Below the pieces are notes generated by a model. The model ran no database searches. It was not told the origin of the DNA and was given only the letters and a program-made list of their open reading frames with translations. A stretch of 64,000 nucleotides of DNA from contig NC_011959.1 in NCBI RefSeq assembly GCF_000021685.1, forward strand, positions 806,001-870,000. Reading direction: 5' to 3'. Position 1 is the stretch's first letter. Every line of letters starts with the position of its first letter. The translations under genes were made by a program, and so were the position numbers. Positions 16,511 through 25,252 of this stretch are shown here, in pieces. The DNA is from Thermomicrobium roseum DSM 5159 (GTDB taxonomy: Bacteria > Chloroflexota > Chloroflexia > Thermomicrobiales > Thermomicrobiaceae).

Positions 16511-18011
16511 CATGGCGCTTCGGTTGCAGGAAAGGTTGTCCGGCTGGAGCATCGCGCTCCTCGGTAGCCTGCTCGCTCTCGTACTCGTGTTGATTCCCTG
16601 GCCAGTCGGCATGGTGCTGGCCAGTGGCATCATATTCGTTCTCGCCGTCGTCCACTGGCCGTTCCTTCTTCCCTTAGGACTGATCCTGTCCGTTCCGTTG
16701 CAGGACGTACTTCGGTTTTCCTTGGGTGGGATGGCTATCACCACGACGCAAGCCTTCATTCTGCTGGCCATACTGCTCGGACCGCTCATCGTGCTTCGTC
16801 GGCAAATACGGCTCTTTTACCCGGGCATCGCCGTGGCGACGACGGTGCTGATCGCGATTCAAGTTCTGTCACTCGGATTCGCTCGAAATACGTTGTATGG
16901 GGTGGCAACGATCTACCGATGGACAGCAGCGCTTCTGGTTTTTCTCCTGATCATTCATCTCGTCGAGTCGCGACGGTCTGTTGTGGTCCTGGCCGTGGGG
17001 CTAGTGATCGCTGCCCTCGGCGAAGTAGCATTCGGTATCCTGCAAAGTGGCCTCGGTCTGGCGCCAGCCAGTTTCGCGATCGCTGATAGATGGTATCGAG
17101 CGTACGGAACCTTCGGCCAACCCAACCCGTTCGCAGGGTATCTCGAGATGGTCGGCTTGTGGCTGGCCGCCTTGGCCGTCTGGTCGACTCGATTGGCCCA
17201 ACGACTGTGGGTTCGCTACCGCCGCGTGCGGTTAACAGGGTTCCTCTCTTCCGGATCGACGAGGCGAGCGGCCATCGCTGCGACGATTCTGGCATCAGCC
17301 CTGGTGGCTGGCGCTACGGCGAGTCTCAGTGGTATCGTGTTGAGTTTTTCTCGCGGTGCGTGGCTGGGAACGAGCGCGGGATTGGCGATATTCGTGCTGC
17401 TTGTACCCCGCGGGCTCCGGCGAAGCGCACTGGTGATCGGGGCGATTGTCCTCGCGGTGTTGGCAGCAGGCGGGTGGAACGAGTTGCCGGCGGCTGTCCG
17501 CGAACGAATGACGCTGCTAGTGAGTTATGGTCGGCCTTTCGATGTCCGTGACGTCCAACTGACGGATGCGAACTGGGCTGTCGTCGAAAGGATGGCGCAT
17601 TGGCAGGCGGCATGGGCAATGTTCCTGGACCATCCTTTGACGGGTGTCGGGGCAGGGAACTTCAGTGTCCACTTTCCGGACTATTCTCCGCACCCGGTGT
17701 TTCGAATAGCGCGGGGTCACGCACATAACTATTATTTGCATATACTCGCTGAGTTGGGAATTCCCGGATTACTCGCTTATCTCGCGATTTTCGCTCTTGC
17801 GCTCCTACTCGCGGTCCGCGTCTGGCGGACCCGGCCGAACGAGTTCGATCGGGCATTGGCCGCAGGAGCGTTCGCAGTGACGACAGCTGTTATGGTGCAC
17901 AATTTGGTTGAGAATCTTCACGAGCTTCATCTCAGTATGCAGCTATTCAGCGTCTGGGCTCTCGTCTGGCGAGCGCAGGCTGGTTGGGGAACGAAGCGAG
18001 AGGCCGTATGA
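16503..18011 (+). CDS. O-antigen ligase/polymerase-like (Wzy_C) membrane protein
   Basis: A 502-residue multi-pass protein (about 12 helices). Wzy_C signatures are LTGVGAGNFSVHFPDY and GHAHNYYLHILAELGIPG, with the conserved His-Asn pair. Like its neighbour at 14162 it should act on lipid-linked glycan at the outer face of the membrane, but the two are clearly divergent in sequence. Start ATG 16503 overlaps the UXS gene; a second ATG at 16512 is possible. Its stop overlaps the start of the next gene (ATGA). Ligase and polymerase cannot be told apart here. Confidence 0.87.
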   Translation: MNDMALRLQERLSGWSIALLGSLLALVLVLIPWPVGMVLASGIIFVLAVVHWPFLLPLGLILSVPLQDVLRFSLGGMAITTTQAFILLAILLGPLIVLRRQIRLFYPGIAVATTVLIAIQVLSLGFARNTLYGVATIYRWTAALLVFLLIIHLVESRRSVVVLAVGLVIAALGEVAFGILQSGLGLAPASFAIADRWYRAYGTFGQPNPFAGYLEMVGLWLAALAVWSTRLAQRLWVRYRRVRLTGFLSSGSTRRAAIAATILASALVAGATASLSGIVLSFSRGAWLGTSAGLAIFVLLVPRGLRRSALVIGAIVLAVLAAGGWNELPAAVRERMTLLVSYGRPFDVRDVQLTDANWAVVERMAHWQAAWAMFLDHPLTGVGAGNFSVHFPDYSPHPVFRIARGHAHNYYLHILAELGIPGLLAYLAIFALALLLAVRVWRTRPNEFDRALAAGAFAVTTAVMVHNLVENLHELHLSMQLFSVWALVWRAQAGWGTKREAV

Positions 18012-19027
18012 CGTCGAGTCGGTCAGTGGCTGCCGAAGGATCGGCGCGAGAGAAAGTCCCGTCGGTTGCGCTTGGCCGCCGATGGCCGGTTGTTGGCAGG
18101 ATAGTCATCGGCGTTGGTGCGTATGCGGTACTCGTCGGGGTGGCGCTTTGGCGTGGAGGGTTGGATCTTGCGGGTATCGCAAGCTTGCTGATCGGGTCGC
18201 AACTGGGATATGTCGTACTGGCACTCGCCGCCTACTACGGCTCCTTCCCGTTCCGCGCCTGGCGCTGGAAGCTTCTGCTCGCTCGCCATACCCCCCACCC
18301 CGTTTCCACGAAGCGACTCATTCTCCCTTACCTCTACAGCTGGCTCGTCAACTGCGCTGTCCCCGCAAAGCTGGGAGAACTTTATCGCTGTTATCTCGTT
18401 CAACGTCGCTGTGCTGTTCCCTTCTCTCTGGCCTTCGGCGCCACACTCGTCGAGCGGGCTGCCGACCTCGTTTTTCTCGCCGTTCTGCTCCCTCTCGCAA
18501 CACTCCTCGTCTTCCACGGATCTGGAGAGAGCGAATTCCTCGTTTTGCAGATCATCGCTGTCTTACTGACGTTGGGTTTCCTAGTTGCTCTTCTGAGCCT
18601 GCGGTGGTCGCAAAGGTTCAGCCATCGCTTGCCGTCAGTCGTCCGTCGGCCAATCGCATCGCTCGCAGCCGGTCTCGCCATCGATCGCTCGACCGCGGGC
18701 AAAGTTTTTCTCTTCACCTTTCCCCTTTGGAGTTTAGAAGCAGCCCGCGTCTTTGCCGAAGCGCGCGCTCTCGGTTTGGCTATCTCCTTACCCTTGGCAC
18801 TCTTGATCGCGCTCCTTGCCGCACTGCTGACGACAGTCCCGCTCACTCCAGCCGGTATCGGTGCTGTCGAGATCGGTGTCGTGGGTCTTCTGATGGTCCT
18901 CGGGTTGAGCATCGAGCACGCGGCCGCACTCGCGCTCCTCGACCGGCTCGTGGCCTATTGGAGCGTCTTTCTCGTTGCCGGCATTCCCTGGCTCGCGGAA
19001 CGACTACTTAGCGGACGGCGCCCGTGA
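18008..19027 (+). CDS. UPF0104/lysylphosphatidylglycerol synthase-type transmembrane protein
   Basis: A 339-residue protein with about eight transmembrane helices. The family blocks FRAWRWKLLL, PAKLGELYRCY and VERAADLVFLAVL correspond to the LPG_synthase_TM (UPF0104) family, including the conserved Pro-Lys-x-Gly-Glu. There is no C-terminal DUF2156 aminoacyl-transfer domain, so it is not a full MprF; stand-alone forms are thought to be lipid flippases or glycolipid-related. An upstream TTG at 17984 is possible but ATG 18008 overlaps the preceding stop as ATGA, as is usual in this operon. GT4 follows with a GTGA overlap. Confidence 0.87.
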   Translation: MTSSRSVAAEGSAREKVPSVALGRRWPVVGRIVIGVGAYAVLVGVALWRGGLDLAGIASLLIGSQLGYVVLALAAYYGSFPFRAWRWKLLLARHTPHPVSTKRLILPYLYSWLVNCAVPAKLGELYRCYLVQRRCAVPFSLAFGATLVERAADLVFLAVLLPLATLLVFHGSGESEFLVLQIIAVLLTLGFLVALLSLRWSQRFSHRLPSVVRRPIASLAAGLAIDRSTAGKVFLFTFPLWSLEAARVFAEARALGLAISLPLALLIALLAALLTTVPLTPAGIGAVEIGVVGLLMVLGLSIEHAAALALLDRLVAYWSVFLVAGIPWLAERLLSGRRP

Positions 19028-20160
19028 GAGTAGCCATCGACTTCACTCCCGGCCTGAACCAGCCGGCTGGTATCGGACGCTACACGCGCGAACTGGTACG
19101 CGCCTTAGCCGAGAAGGCCCACTTTGACATCGTCCTCTGGCACGGGCGTACGTCCTCCCCGCGTCCCCGCCCATCTTCTCCTCGCATCCACTATCGACAG
19201 ATGCCTTTCAGCGAACGATGGCTCACCCGGCTCTGGTACCGACTGAGGATCCCTTTCCCGATCGACCCCCTCATCGGGCCAGTCGATGTCGTCCACGGGA
19301 CCGATTTCCTCGTTCCCCCAGCACGTTGTGCACGCGTCGCGACTGTTCACGATGTCAGCTTCCTCCTCGTGCCTGAACTCGGCCACCCCCGCCTCGTTTC
19401 GTTCCTGCGAGCGGTTGTCCCGCGGATGCTGCGGACTGCCGACGCACTCATCACCGTCAGCGAGTCGGTACAACAAGATCTTCTTCGCCTATATCGAGTT
19501 ACCCCAGATCGCGTTTACGCCATCCCGCACGGTGTTGCCTTTCCCTTCGTTCCACACCCACCACAACACGTTCGTCCAGTCATCGCTTCCCTCGGTATCA
19601 GAGAGCCCTACGTCATCGCGGTCGGTACAGTCGAACCGCGGAAGGGTTACCCGGTTCTACTCCAGGCAGTCGAACGCGCCGCAGAGAACATTCCCGATCT
19701 TCAGTTAGTCATCGTCGGCGCGACTGGCTGGCTAGCCGAACCGATCGAGCGCGCTCTCGAGGAAGCACAGCAGCGTGGGCGAGTGTTTCGCCTACGCCGC
19801 ATCAGCGACCAGACTCTCGCTGCTCTGTACAGTGCTGCCGCTGCCTTCGTGACGGCGTCCTTCTATGAAGGATTCAATTTTCCGTTGCTGGAAGCCCTCG
19901 CCTGCGGCGCGCCAGCGATCGCGACCGACATTCCGGTTCATCGTGAAGTCGCTGGGAATGCAGCATTGTTCGTCCGCAGCGGCGACGTGGACTCTTTGGC
20001 CGAAGCCATGATCAGCCTCCTCACCGATACGACGCTCGCCAGACGTTTGCAGCAGGCTGGGCCACAACAAGCTTCGCGTTTTTCCTGGCACAAGAGTGCT
20101 GAGCAGCATATTGCTGTGTATCGAGCAGTAGCCAGCGAACACGCGAACCGAAGACCATGA
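19024..20160 (+). CDS. GT4-family glycosyltransferase
   Basis: A 378-residue GT-B fold glycosyltransferase (glycosyl transferases group 1). The N-terminal acceptor domain has GIGRYTREL and TVHDVSFLLVPE. The C-terminal donor domain has VGTVEPRKGYPVLL and FYEGFNFPLLEALACG (about 280-295), carrying the E-x7-E nucleotide-sugar motif of GT4. It probably adds a sugar, often mannose-like, to a lipid-linked acceptor on the cytoplasmic face. It is the only obvious glycosyltransferase in the locus, so others must be encoded elsewhere. GTG 19024 overlaps the previous stop. Confidence 0.9.
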   Translation: MRVAIDFTPGLNQPAGIGRYTRELVRALAEKAHFDIVLWHGRTSSPRPRPSSPRIHYRQMPFSERWLTRLWYRLRIPFPIDPLIGPVDVVHGTDFLVPPARCARVATVHDVSFLLVPELGHPRLVSFLRAVVPRMLRTADALITVSESVQQDLLRLYRVTPDRVYAIPHGVAFPFVPHPPQHVRPVIASLGIREPYVIAVGTVEPRKGYPVLLQAVERAAENIPDLQLVIVGATGWLAEPIERALEEAQQRGRVFRLRRISDQTLAALYSAAAAFVTASFYEGFNFPLLEALACGAPAIATDIPVHREVAGNAALFVRSGDVDSLAEAMISLLTDTTLARRLQQAGPQQASRFSWHKSAEQHIAVYRAVASEHANRRP

Positions 20161-20215
20161 GTCACCGGACGAGCTGTAGGCAGGCCCTACATTCCGGTTA
20201 GTCGGAGAATCGACC

Positions 20216-21802
20216 ATGACCATCCGCGCCTGGCAACTTGACCCGCTGCTTCCGCTCTGGCTTCCTCTCGCTCTTCTCGCAGTTGGCCTTGTCGGCCTTT
20301 TCGGGCTCGCTGCTTCGGGAACCGTGGGTCTGGAACGTCTCGCTGCCAATCAAGCACGTCGGATTCTCGCTAACTCAGCGACTCCCTTGGTTGCACAACT
20401 CGTCAATCGTGCTGTCGATCTCGTCTTCGCCGCTATCGCCTTGCGGATTCTCGGCGTTGAAGGTAATGGCGAGTACGCGATCGCCAGCGTGACCTGGCTG
20501 TACCTGAAGACGATCACTGACTTCGGTTTGAGCATTCTCGTCGCCCGTGAGGTAGCGCGTACCCCACAACGAGCAGGGCGTCTGGTCGGCACAACCACCC
20601 TCTTCCGCTGGGCGGTCCTCCTCTGTCTCCTCCCGCTCGTGGGAGCACTGGTCACCACTGGGCGAGATTGGCTCGGACTCTCGCCAGCCAGCCTGACGGC
20701 GATCGTTATCCTGGTGATCTCGATCGTCCCAGCCAGTTATAGTGAAGCGATCAACTCCGTCTTCACTGGCTACGAGCGCATGCACCTGCCCGCTATCTTG
20801 ACCATCTTCACCAATCTGATTCGCTTCGCGAGCGGGCTTCTCGCCCTCGGCTACGGTCTCGGCGTTCCCGGCATCGCTGCAGCAGCAGTGATCGCCGCTA
20901 TCTGCAATGCGGCTGCTTTTCATTTGGCCATCAATCGGCAAGCGATGCGCATCGAGTGGGTCTGCTCTCTCGACGAATGGCGCTCTTTGGCAAAAAGTGC
21001 TTGGCCACTGCTCCTCAATGGCCTCCTGATCACGGTCTTCTTCCGAGTCGACACATTCGTGATTCAGGCGTTCGACGGGACGTACAGTCTCGGCATTTAT
21101 GATGCTGCCTACAAATTGCCGAATCTCGTACCTCTCATACCTTCTTATTTCGTGCTCGCAGTCTTTCCCCTACTCTCCCGTCAATCCGGCGACGACCGTC
21201 GTCGCAGCTTCGAACTCGGCGCAAAATTCCTCGTGCTGACCGGCTGGCTCATCGTCCTCGTGACGCTCATCGGAGCGCCGCTCTTCATTCGGATTCTCGG
21301 CGGGCAAGCCTTCTTACCAGAAGCTGCCGAGACGCTCCGTATCTTGATCTGGTTTACCCCTCTGCACTTCCTGAACGGTATCGCTCAGTACGCGGTGATC
21401 GCCGCCGATCGCCAACGGGCGATCGCTCCAGCCTACATCGCAGCCACGATCTTCAACCTCTTAGGAAACCTAACAGGTGTTCCCCTGTTCGGCTATCGAG
21501 CAGCAGCTGTCGTGACGGTGCTGACCGAAATCGTTCTGCTGCTCGCTTTGCGACGAGCTCTCGAGGAGAGTCTCGGCCCGATCGCTTGGAAGGTCATACT
21601 CTGGCGCCCCATTCCAGCTGTGCTCAGCGCATCAGCGATAGTCTGGTTGGCGCTGGAGTATCTGCCGCTCGCCATGGTTCTCGCTCTTCCATCCTACTTC
21701 GCGCTGCTTTGGTTGACTGGAACAGTATCTTCACGAGATGTCGCTCTCCTTCAGCCGTTACTTCCACACCGACTCGTCGAACGTTTCCGTGGTTATCGAT
21801 GA
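20216..21802 (+). CDS. Wzx-like polysaccharide flippase (MOP superfamily)
   Basis: A 528-residue protein with about 14-15 hydrophobic helices. The MOP/Wzx pattern is seen in ILGVEGNGEYAIASV, FGLSILVAREVAR and the repeated helical hairpins up to LVERFRGYR. It has an extra hydrophobic segment at 12-36 ahead of the usual first helix, which is unusual. It would move undecaprenyl-linked oligosaccharide across the membrane for the Wzy-type proteins upstream. It starts 55 bases after the GT4 gene, so it is probably still in the operon. The last 10 bases overlap the convergent gene. Confidence 0.88.
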   Translation: MTIRAWQLDPLLPLWLPLALLAVGLVGLFGLAASGTVGLERLAANQARRILANSATPLVAQLVNRAVDLVFAAIALRILGVEGNGEYAIASVTWLYLKTITDFGLSILVAREVARTPQRAGRLVGTTTLFRWAVLLCLLPLVGALVTTGRDWLGLSPASLTAIVILVISIVPASYSEAINSVFTGYERMHLPAILTIFTNLIRFASGLLALGYGLGVPGIAAAAVIAAICNAAAFHLAINRQAMRIEWVCSLDEWRSLAKSAWPLLLNGLLITVFFRVDTFVIQAFDGTYSLGIYDAAYKLPNLVPLIPSYFVLAVFPLLSRQSGDDRRRSFELGAKFLVLTGWLIVLVTLIGAPLFIRILGGQAFLPEAAETLRILIWFTPLHFLNGIAQYAVIAADRQRAIAPAYIAATIFNLLGNLTGVPLFGYRAAAVVTVLTEIVLLLALRRALEESLGPIAWKVILWRPIPAVLSASAIVWLALEYLPLAMVLALPSYFALLWLTGTVSSRDVALLQPLLPHRLVERFRGYR

Positions 21803-22938
21803 CAGGAACACGCTTCGAGCGCTTCCACGATGACACGCCGATCCTCTTCTCGCCAGTAGGCGATCCAGCTACTGTCTGGCTCGATCTCCCACGCATCCCC
21901 GAGCACATGCCCCCCGAGTTCATGCTGCACGCAGATTTCGAGATCCGGCCAGCGGTAGCCAAATACTCGATCGCGTTCCTTGCCCAACTCCAAGACCCAG
22001 ACGAACTCTCGGGCCGCTCGATACTGCAAGACGAAGGGAGCGCGTCGCACCGTACCCCGATCGACCTCGATCAGCCAAACTCCGTCTTCTTCGGGGTCGC
22101 CTGAGAGAACGCGTGTCACGAGCGCGGTGTGTGTACCAGAAATCACTTGTAGGTTCGTGTAGAAGTGACCAGGAACGATGAGATCCACCGTTCCCTCGGC
22201 TGGAGTCACGCGCCACACTCCCAGACGAGTTCCGTCAGGTAGGCTGCCGATGAGCAGAAGTCGTGATCCATCGCTTGTCCATGCCAAGGTGGAGACGCGC
22301 AACCTGCCGAGAGTGCGCGTCTCCCCAGTCCACCGATCGAGCACGAACAGGCGAGCGACGCGGCTGACGGCTGAACTCGGGACCGCTTGCTCTTCGACGA
22401 CGCTCCAGACCGCCCATCGTCCGGTCGGATCCAGGAGTGCCAGCGACTCCCCTGTATCGATGCTTGCCTCCACAGTACCGTCCCAGGAGTACAGCTCCGT
22501 CCTTCGACTGTGGGGATTCCGGACCGCGATGATGTCTCCAGCTGGCAAACCGAACCACGCTGCGATCCATCGTCGCTCTCCTGAAACGACATTGACGAGC
22601 CACGCCCCGGGGTACGGCTGCTCATCGTAAACCAGCAGCCAGTCGCGTCCTGCCCACACGAACGGTCCGCAACACTCCGCGACTGCGAGGGTGCTCACCC
22701 GCTGCGGAGCCTGCTCTCGGGGAAAGACCGACCGGGTTTCCGACGGTGAAGTGTCTTCATCTTGGGGTGCTCTCGACTCTGATCTCGCAATTGTCTCTTG
22801 GGGCGGCGACTGCGGTGGAACGACCTCGGTAACCTGGGCGAGCGATGTGCTGGGAGCACCGTACCGCTCACCGGGCAGTGGGTGGGTGAGCATTACGCTG
22901 AGCGCGATGATCATCATCCCCAACAAGAGCCCCGTCAT
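21793..22938 (-). CDS. Membrane-anchored protein with beta-propeller-like repeats (TolB/WD40-like)
   Basis: A 381-residue protein: one N-terminal signal-anchor helix (LLLGMMIIALSVMLT), a Pro/Ser/Glu-rich linker to about residue 85, then a secreted domain of repeated beta-strand blocks. The blocks include WAGRDWLLVYDEQ, STLAWTSDGSRLLLIG and DSSWIAYWREEDRR, typical of TolB-like or WD40-like propellers. No catalytic residues are evident. The frame allows ATG 22974, but ATG 22938 has a TAAGGA site 5 bases ahead and begins 8 bases after the M23 peptidase stop. The two are likely co-expressed, suggesting an envelope role. Function unknown. Confidence 0.78.
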   Translation of the reverse strand: MTGLLLGMMIIALSVMLTHPLPGERYGAPSTSLAQVTEVVPPQSPPQETIARSESRAPQDEDTSPSETRSVFPREQAPQRVSTLAVAECCGPFVWAGRDWLLVYDEQPYPGAWLVNVVSGERRWIAAWFGLPAGDIIAVRNPHSRRTELYSWDGTVEASIDTGESLALLDPTGRWAVWSVVEEQAVPSSAVSRVARLFVLDRWTGETRTLGRLRVSTLAWTSDGSRLLLIGSLPDGTRLGVWRVTPAEGTVDLIVPGHFYTNLQVISGTHTALVTRVLSGDPEEDGVWLIEVDRGTVRRAPFVLQYRAAREFVWVLELGKERDRVFGYRWPDLEICVQHELGGHVLGDAWEIEPDSSWIAYWREEDRRVIVEALEACSCHR

Positions 22939-22945
22939 GAATTCC

Positions 22946-23641
22946 TTACGGTGCCCAAACGTCCTGCCACGCATTGCGCGCTACCCCTCCAAAGTCGATC
23001 TCTGGTTGATCCCATAGGGTACGCCAGAGCGTTGGATCACCGTACCAGAGGACGAAACGCTGCCCAGGAAGCGACAAGCCCAGCGTGAGCCCTCGCCAAT
23101 CAGCCTCGATCAAGTGCACAGGATTGTAGGCCCGACGCATGGTCACATCCCGAATCTCCAGATGCAGGTGGGGAGCTTGGTCACAGGTCGAACCGACTGG
23201 GGCACCAACCAATCCGACCGGATCACCGCGGTCGATACGCTGACCGATCTCCAGCGGTGGCCGTTCGAGGAGATGCCCGTAGAGGGAACGGTAACCGTTC
23301 GGATGAGCGAGAACGAGATTATGCGGACCAGCTCCGTATGGACCATCGATCGCAACGACAACGCCCTCACCGATCGCCCGTACCACGGTGCCGCACTGCG
23401 CGGCGAAATCGATACCGAAGTGGAGTCCCTGTCCACCAGCATACAGAACGCGCTGGTTCCAGTATGCGGTCACCGTGTTCCCGTACCACTGGGAGACGAA
23501 CCATGTCGACAATCCCGGAGGCTCAGCGAACGGTAAACCGAAAGGGCGCGCTCCTTGCGCGGAACCCGTTGAGGCGAGAAAGAACACCCAAGAAACGAGG
23601 CTTGCGAGAATGGCGGCCCTCTTGAATACCCGGTTTCTCAT
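22946..23641 (-). CDS. Secreted M23-family (LytM) metallopeptidase
   Basis: A 231-residue exported protein. It has a signal peptide (about 1-29, hydrophobic core ILASLVSWVFFLAS). The LytM motifs are complete: His74-x3-Asp78 in HFGID, and HLH at 158-160, which together hold the catalytic zinc. It would cut peptidoglycan cross-links or act as a wall-remodelling enzyme. The frame extends to 23776, but that part would run into the divergent holA gene; ATG 23641 gives a clean signal peptide. It is followed after 7 bases by the propeller-like protein. Confidence 0.9.
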   Translation of the reverse strand: MRNRVFKRAAILASLVSWVFFLASTGSAQGARPFGLPFAEPPGLSTWFVSQWYGNTVTAYWNQRVLYAGGQGLHFGIDFAAQCGTVVRAIGEGVVVAIDGPYGAGPHNLVLAHPNGYRSLYGHLLERPPLEIGQRIDRGDPVGLVGAPVGSTCDQAPHLHLEIRDVTMRRAYNPVHLIEADWRGLTLGLSLPGQRFVLWYGDPTLWRTLWDQPEIDFGGVARNAWQDVWAP

Positions 23642-23706
23642 CGCACTCGCTCGAGACTGGTCGGCACATCGACGATACACTGATAGCGATGAGAAGGGAA
23701 GCACGA

Positions 23707-24741
23707 GTGCTGACTGTGCTCCATGGCGAGAGCGAGTTCCGGCGCGAACGAGAACTCGCCGAGCTGCGGATCTCACAAGATCCAGAAGGACTGGCGACCG
23801 TACGGTTTCCCCGCGGCACGCCCATTCCGACGATCATGGCGGCCGCTCGGACTCCCGGTTTCTTTCTCGATCAGCGCTTGGTCATCACCGAGTGCCTGCT
23901 CGCAGATCATATCCGCCAACAGCAGCTCGATCCTGATCTTGTCCACGCATTAGCCACTCTCCCTTCAGGCTGTCACGTCATTTCGCTCGAGCCACCCTTG
24001 CCGCCAGCTGTCCTCGATCAATTGCGTGCCGCGCTCGGCGATGCCGTCACCTTCGTCGATTGCAATGTGCCGATAGGGGAAAAACTCATCGAGTGGGTAA
24101 CTGAGCGTGCCCGCTCCTACGGTGTGGAGATCGAGCCTGCAGCCGCCGAAGAACTCGTCATCGCCATCGACCCGACTGCTCTTCAGAGGCGACGGGAGCA
24201 CGCTGGCAGCCAGAGCGACCAGCAAGCCGGACTCGATCTGGCACGGGTCGATCAGGAGTTGGCCAAACTGGCGACCGCCGTCTATCCGGAAAAGATGATC
24301 CGCGTTGCCGTTGTGCGTGAACTCGTCGCTGCGGATGACGCACCACTCGAATGGGCACTCATCGATGCATTGAACCGCGGAGATGCCACAGCCATCGTGC
24401 GAGAATTGGAACGAGCGCTCGACACGAACGCTGTTCCTGATGTTCTGCTGGCGCAGCTGGCCAGCCACTTCGAAGCGCTCTTTGCGGCTCAGATACTGCC
24501 GCACCTTTCGCCGGATGCCGTCGCCGCGGCTACCGGGCTCTCCGCCCGACGGATCGCTCAGGTCCGCCGCATACTCTCGACACGATCGTCCATGAACGCT
24601 GGGGCGATGCTCGCAGCGCTCCGCGCCATCGATGCCTCACTCAAGCGGGGGATAGTGATCGACAGCGAAGCCGCACTCGCTGTCACACTCTTAGCGGGCG
24701 CACAACGAGTGCGGCCAGAGATTCGCCGTTTCGAACGTTAG
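23707..24741 (+). CDS. holA: DNA polymerase III subunit delta
   Basis: A 344-residue clamp-loader subunit. The N-terminus VLTVLHGESEFRRERELAEL and the C-terminal DNA_pol3_delta domain are typical: LDALNRGDATAIVRELERAL and LAQLASHFEALFAAQ. RRIAQVRRILSTRSS is the usual late helix block. Delta opens the beta sliding clamp. GTG 23707 is preferred because AAGGGA lies 7 bases ahead and homologues start MLTVLHG; ATG 23689 would add six residues without a ribosome binding site. It is divergent from the M23 gene and convergent with rpsT, a gene pair often seen next to holA in bacteria. Confidence 0.9.
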   Translation: MLTVLHGESEFRRERELAELRISQDPEGLATVRFPRGTPIPTIMAAARTPGFFLDQRLVITECLLADHIRQQQLDPDLVHALATLPSGCHVISLEPPLPPAVLDQLRAALGDAVTFVDCNVPIGEKLIEWVTERARSYGVEIEPAAAEELVIAIDPTALQRRREHAGSQSDQQAGLDLARVDQELAKLATAVYPEKMIRVAVVRELVAADDAPLEWALIDALNRGDATAIVRELERALDTNAVPDVLLAQLASHFEALFAAQILPHLSPDAVAAATGLSARRIAQVRRILSTRSSMNAGAMLAALRAIDASLKRGIVIDSEAALAVTLLAGAQRVRPEIRRFER

Positions 24742-24746
24742 GTGCG

Positions 24747-25046
24747 TCAGGTCGACTGCTCTTGTCCCTGCTGGAGGCGCGCCTTTACCAGTGCATTGAA
24801 ACGCTTCATCAAGCGCGACTTCCGGCGGGCTGCATTGTTCTTGTGAATCGCCCCTTTAGCGGCCGCACGATCCAACGTCGAAATAGCATCACCGATCACG
24901 CGTGCAGCAGCCTCCAGGTCGCCGGCTTCCATCAGCTTACGCGCCTTCTTGATGAAGGTTCGTGCCATCGATCGCCACATCCGATTGCGGAGCCGGCGCC
25001 GCTCCGATCGCCTCAATGCTCGTGCTGCAGACTTTGTGTTTGGCAA
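24747..25046 (-). CDS. rpsT: 30S ribosomal protein S20
   Basis: A 99-residue basic protein: PNTKSAARALRRSERRRLRN at the N-terminus, KAAKGAIHKNNAARRKSRLM-like C-terminal block (here AAAKGAIHKNNAARRKSRLM). This is the full S20 pattern. The start is TTG at 25046, preceded by GAGGGGGTG 7 bases away; no ATG fits. S20 binds 16S rRNA helix 9 and 44 regions. TTG starts in rpsT are also known elsewhere and are associated with autoregulation, though that is not shown here. It is convergent with holA, with 5 bases between stops. Confidence 0.96.
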   Translation of the reverse strand: MPNTKSAARALRRSERRRLRNRMWRSMARTFIKKARKLMEAGDLEAAARVIGDAISTLDRAAAKGAIHKNNAARRKSRLMKRFNALVKARLQQGQEQST

Positions 25047-25252
25047 GGCTATCCACCCCCTCGAACACCATCGACGGCTTGGTCCGATCGCTCCATTGTC
25101 TCACGCACGAGTCTAACACGAACCCTGTCCCTCGGCCGAGTCACTGCACCATCTTTCCCCACGTCATTTCGGACTCGGTTGTCTGCCCACTCAGTCTTCC
25201 CTTCCACCTGTCGCATCCGACGAGGAGAGCGGAAGGGGCTAAGATAACCCCG

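Noticed and set aside
20161..20215. Terminator before the flippase gene
   Set aside because: The 55-base gap has no clear stem; the flippase is treated as part of the polysaccharide operon.
25047..25252. Divergent promoters between rpsT and murJ
   Set aside because: Only isolated -10-like hexamers were found, without -35 partners at the right distance, so no site was called.
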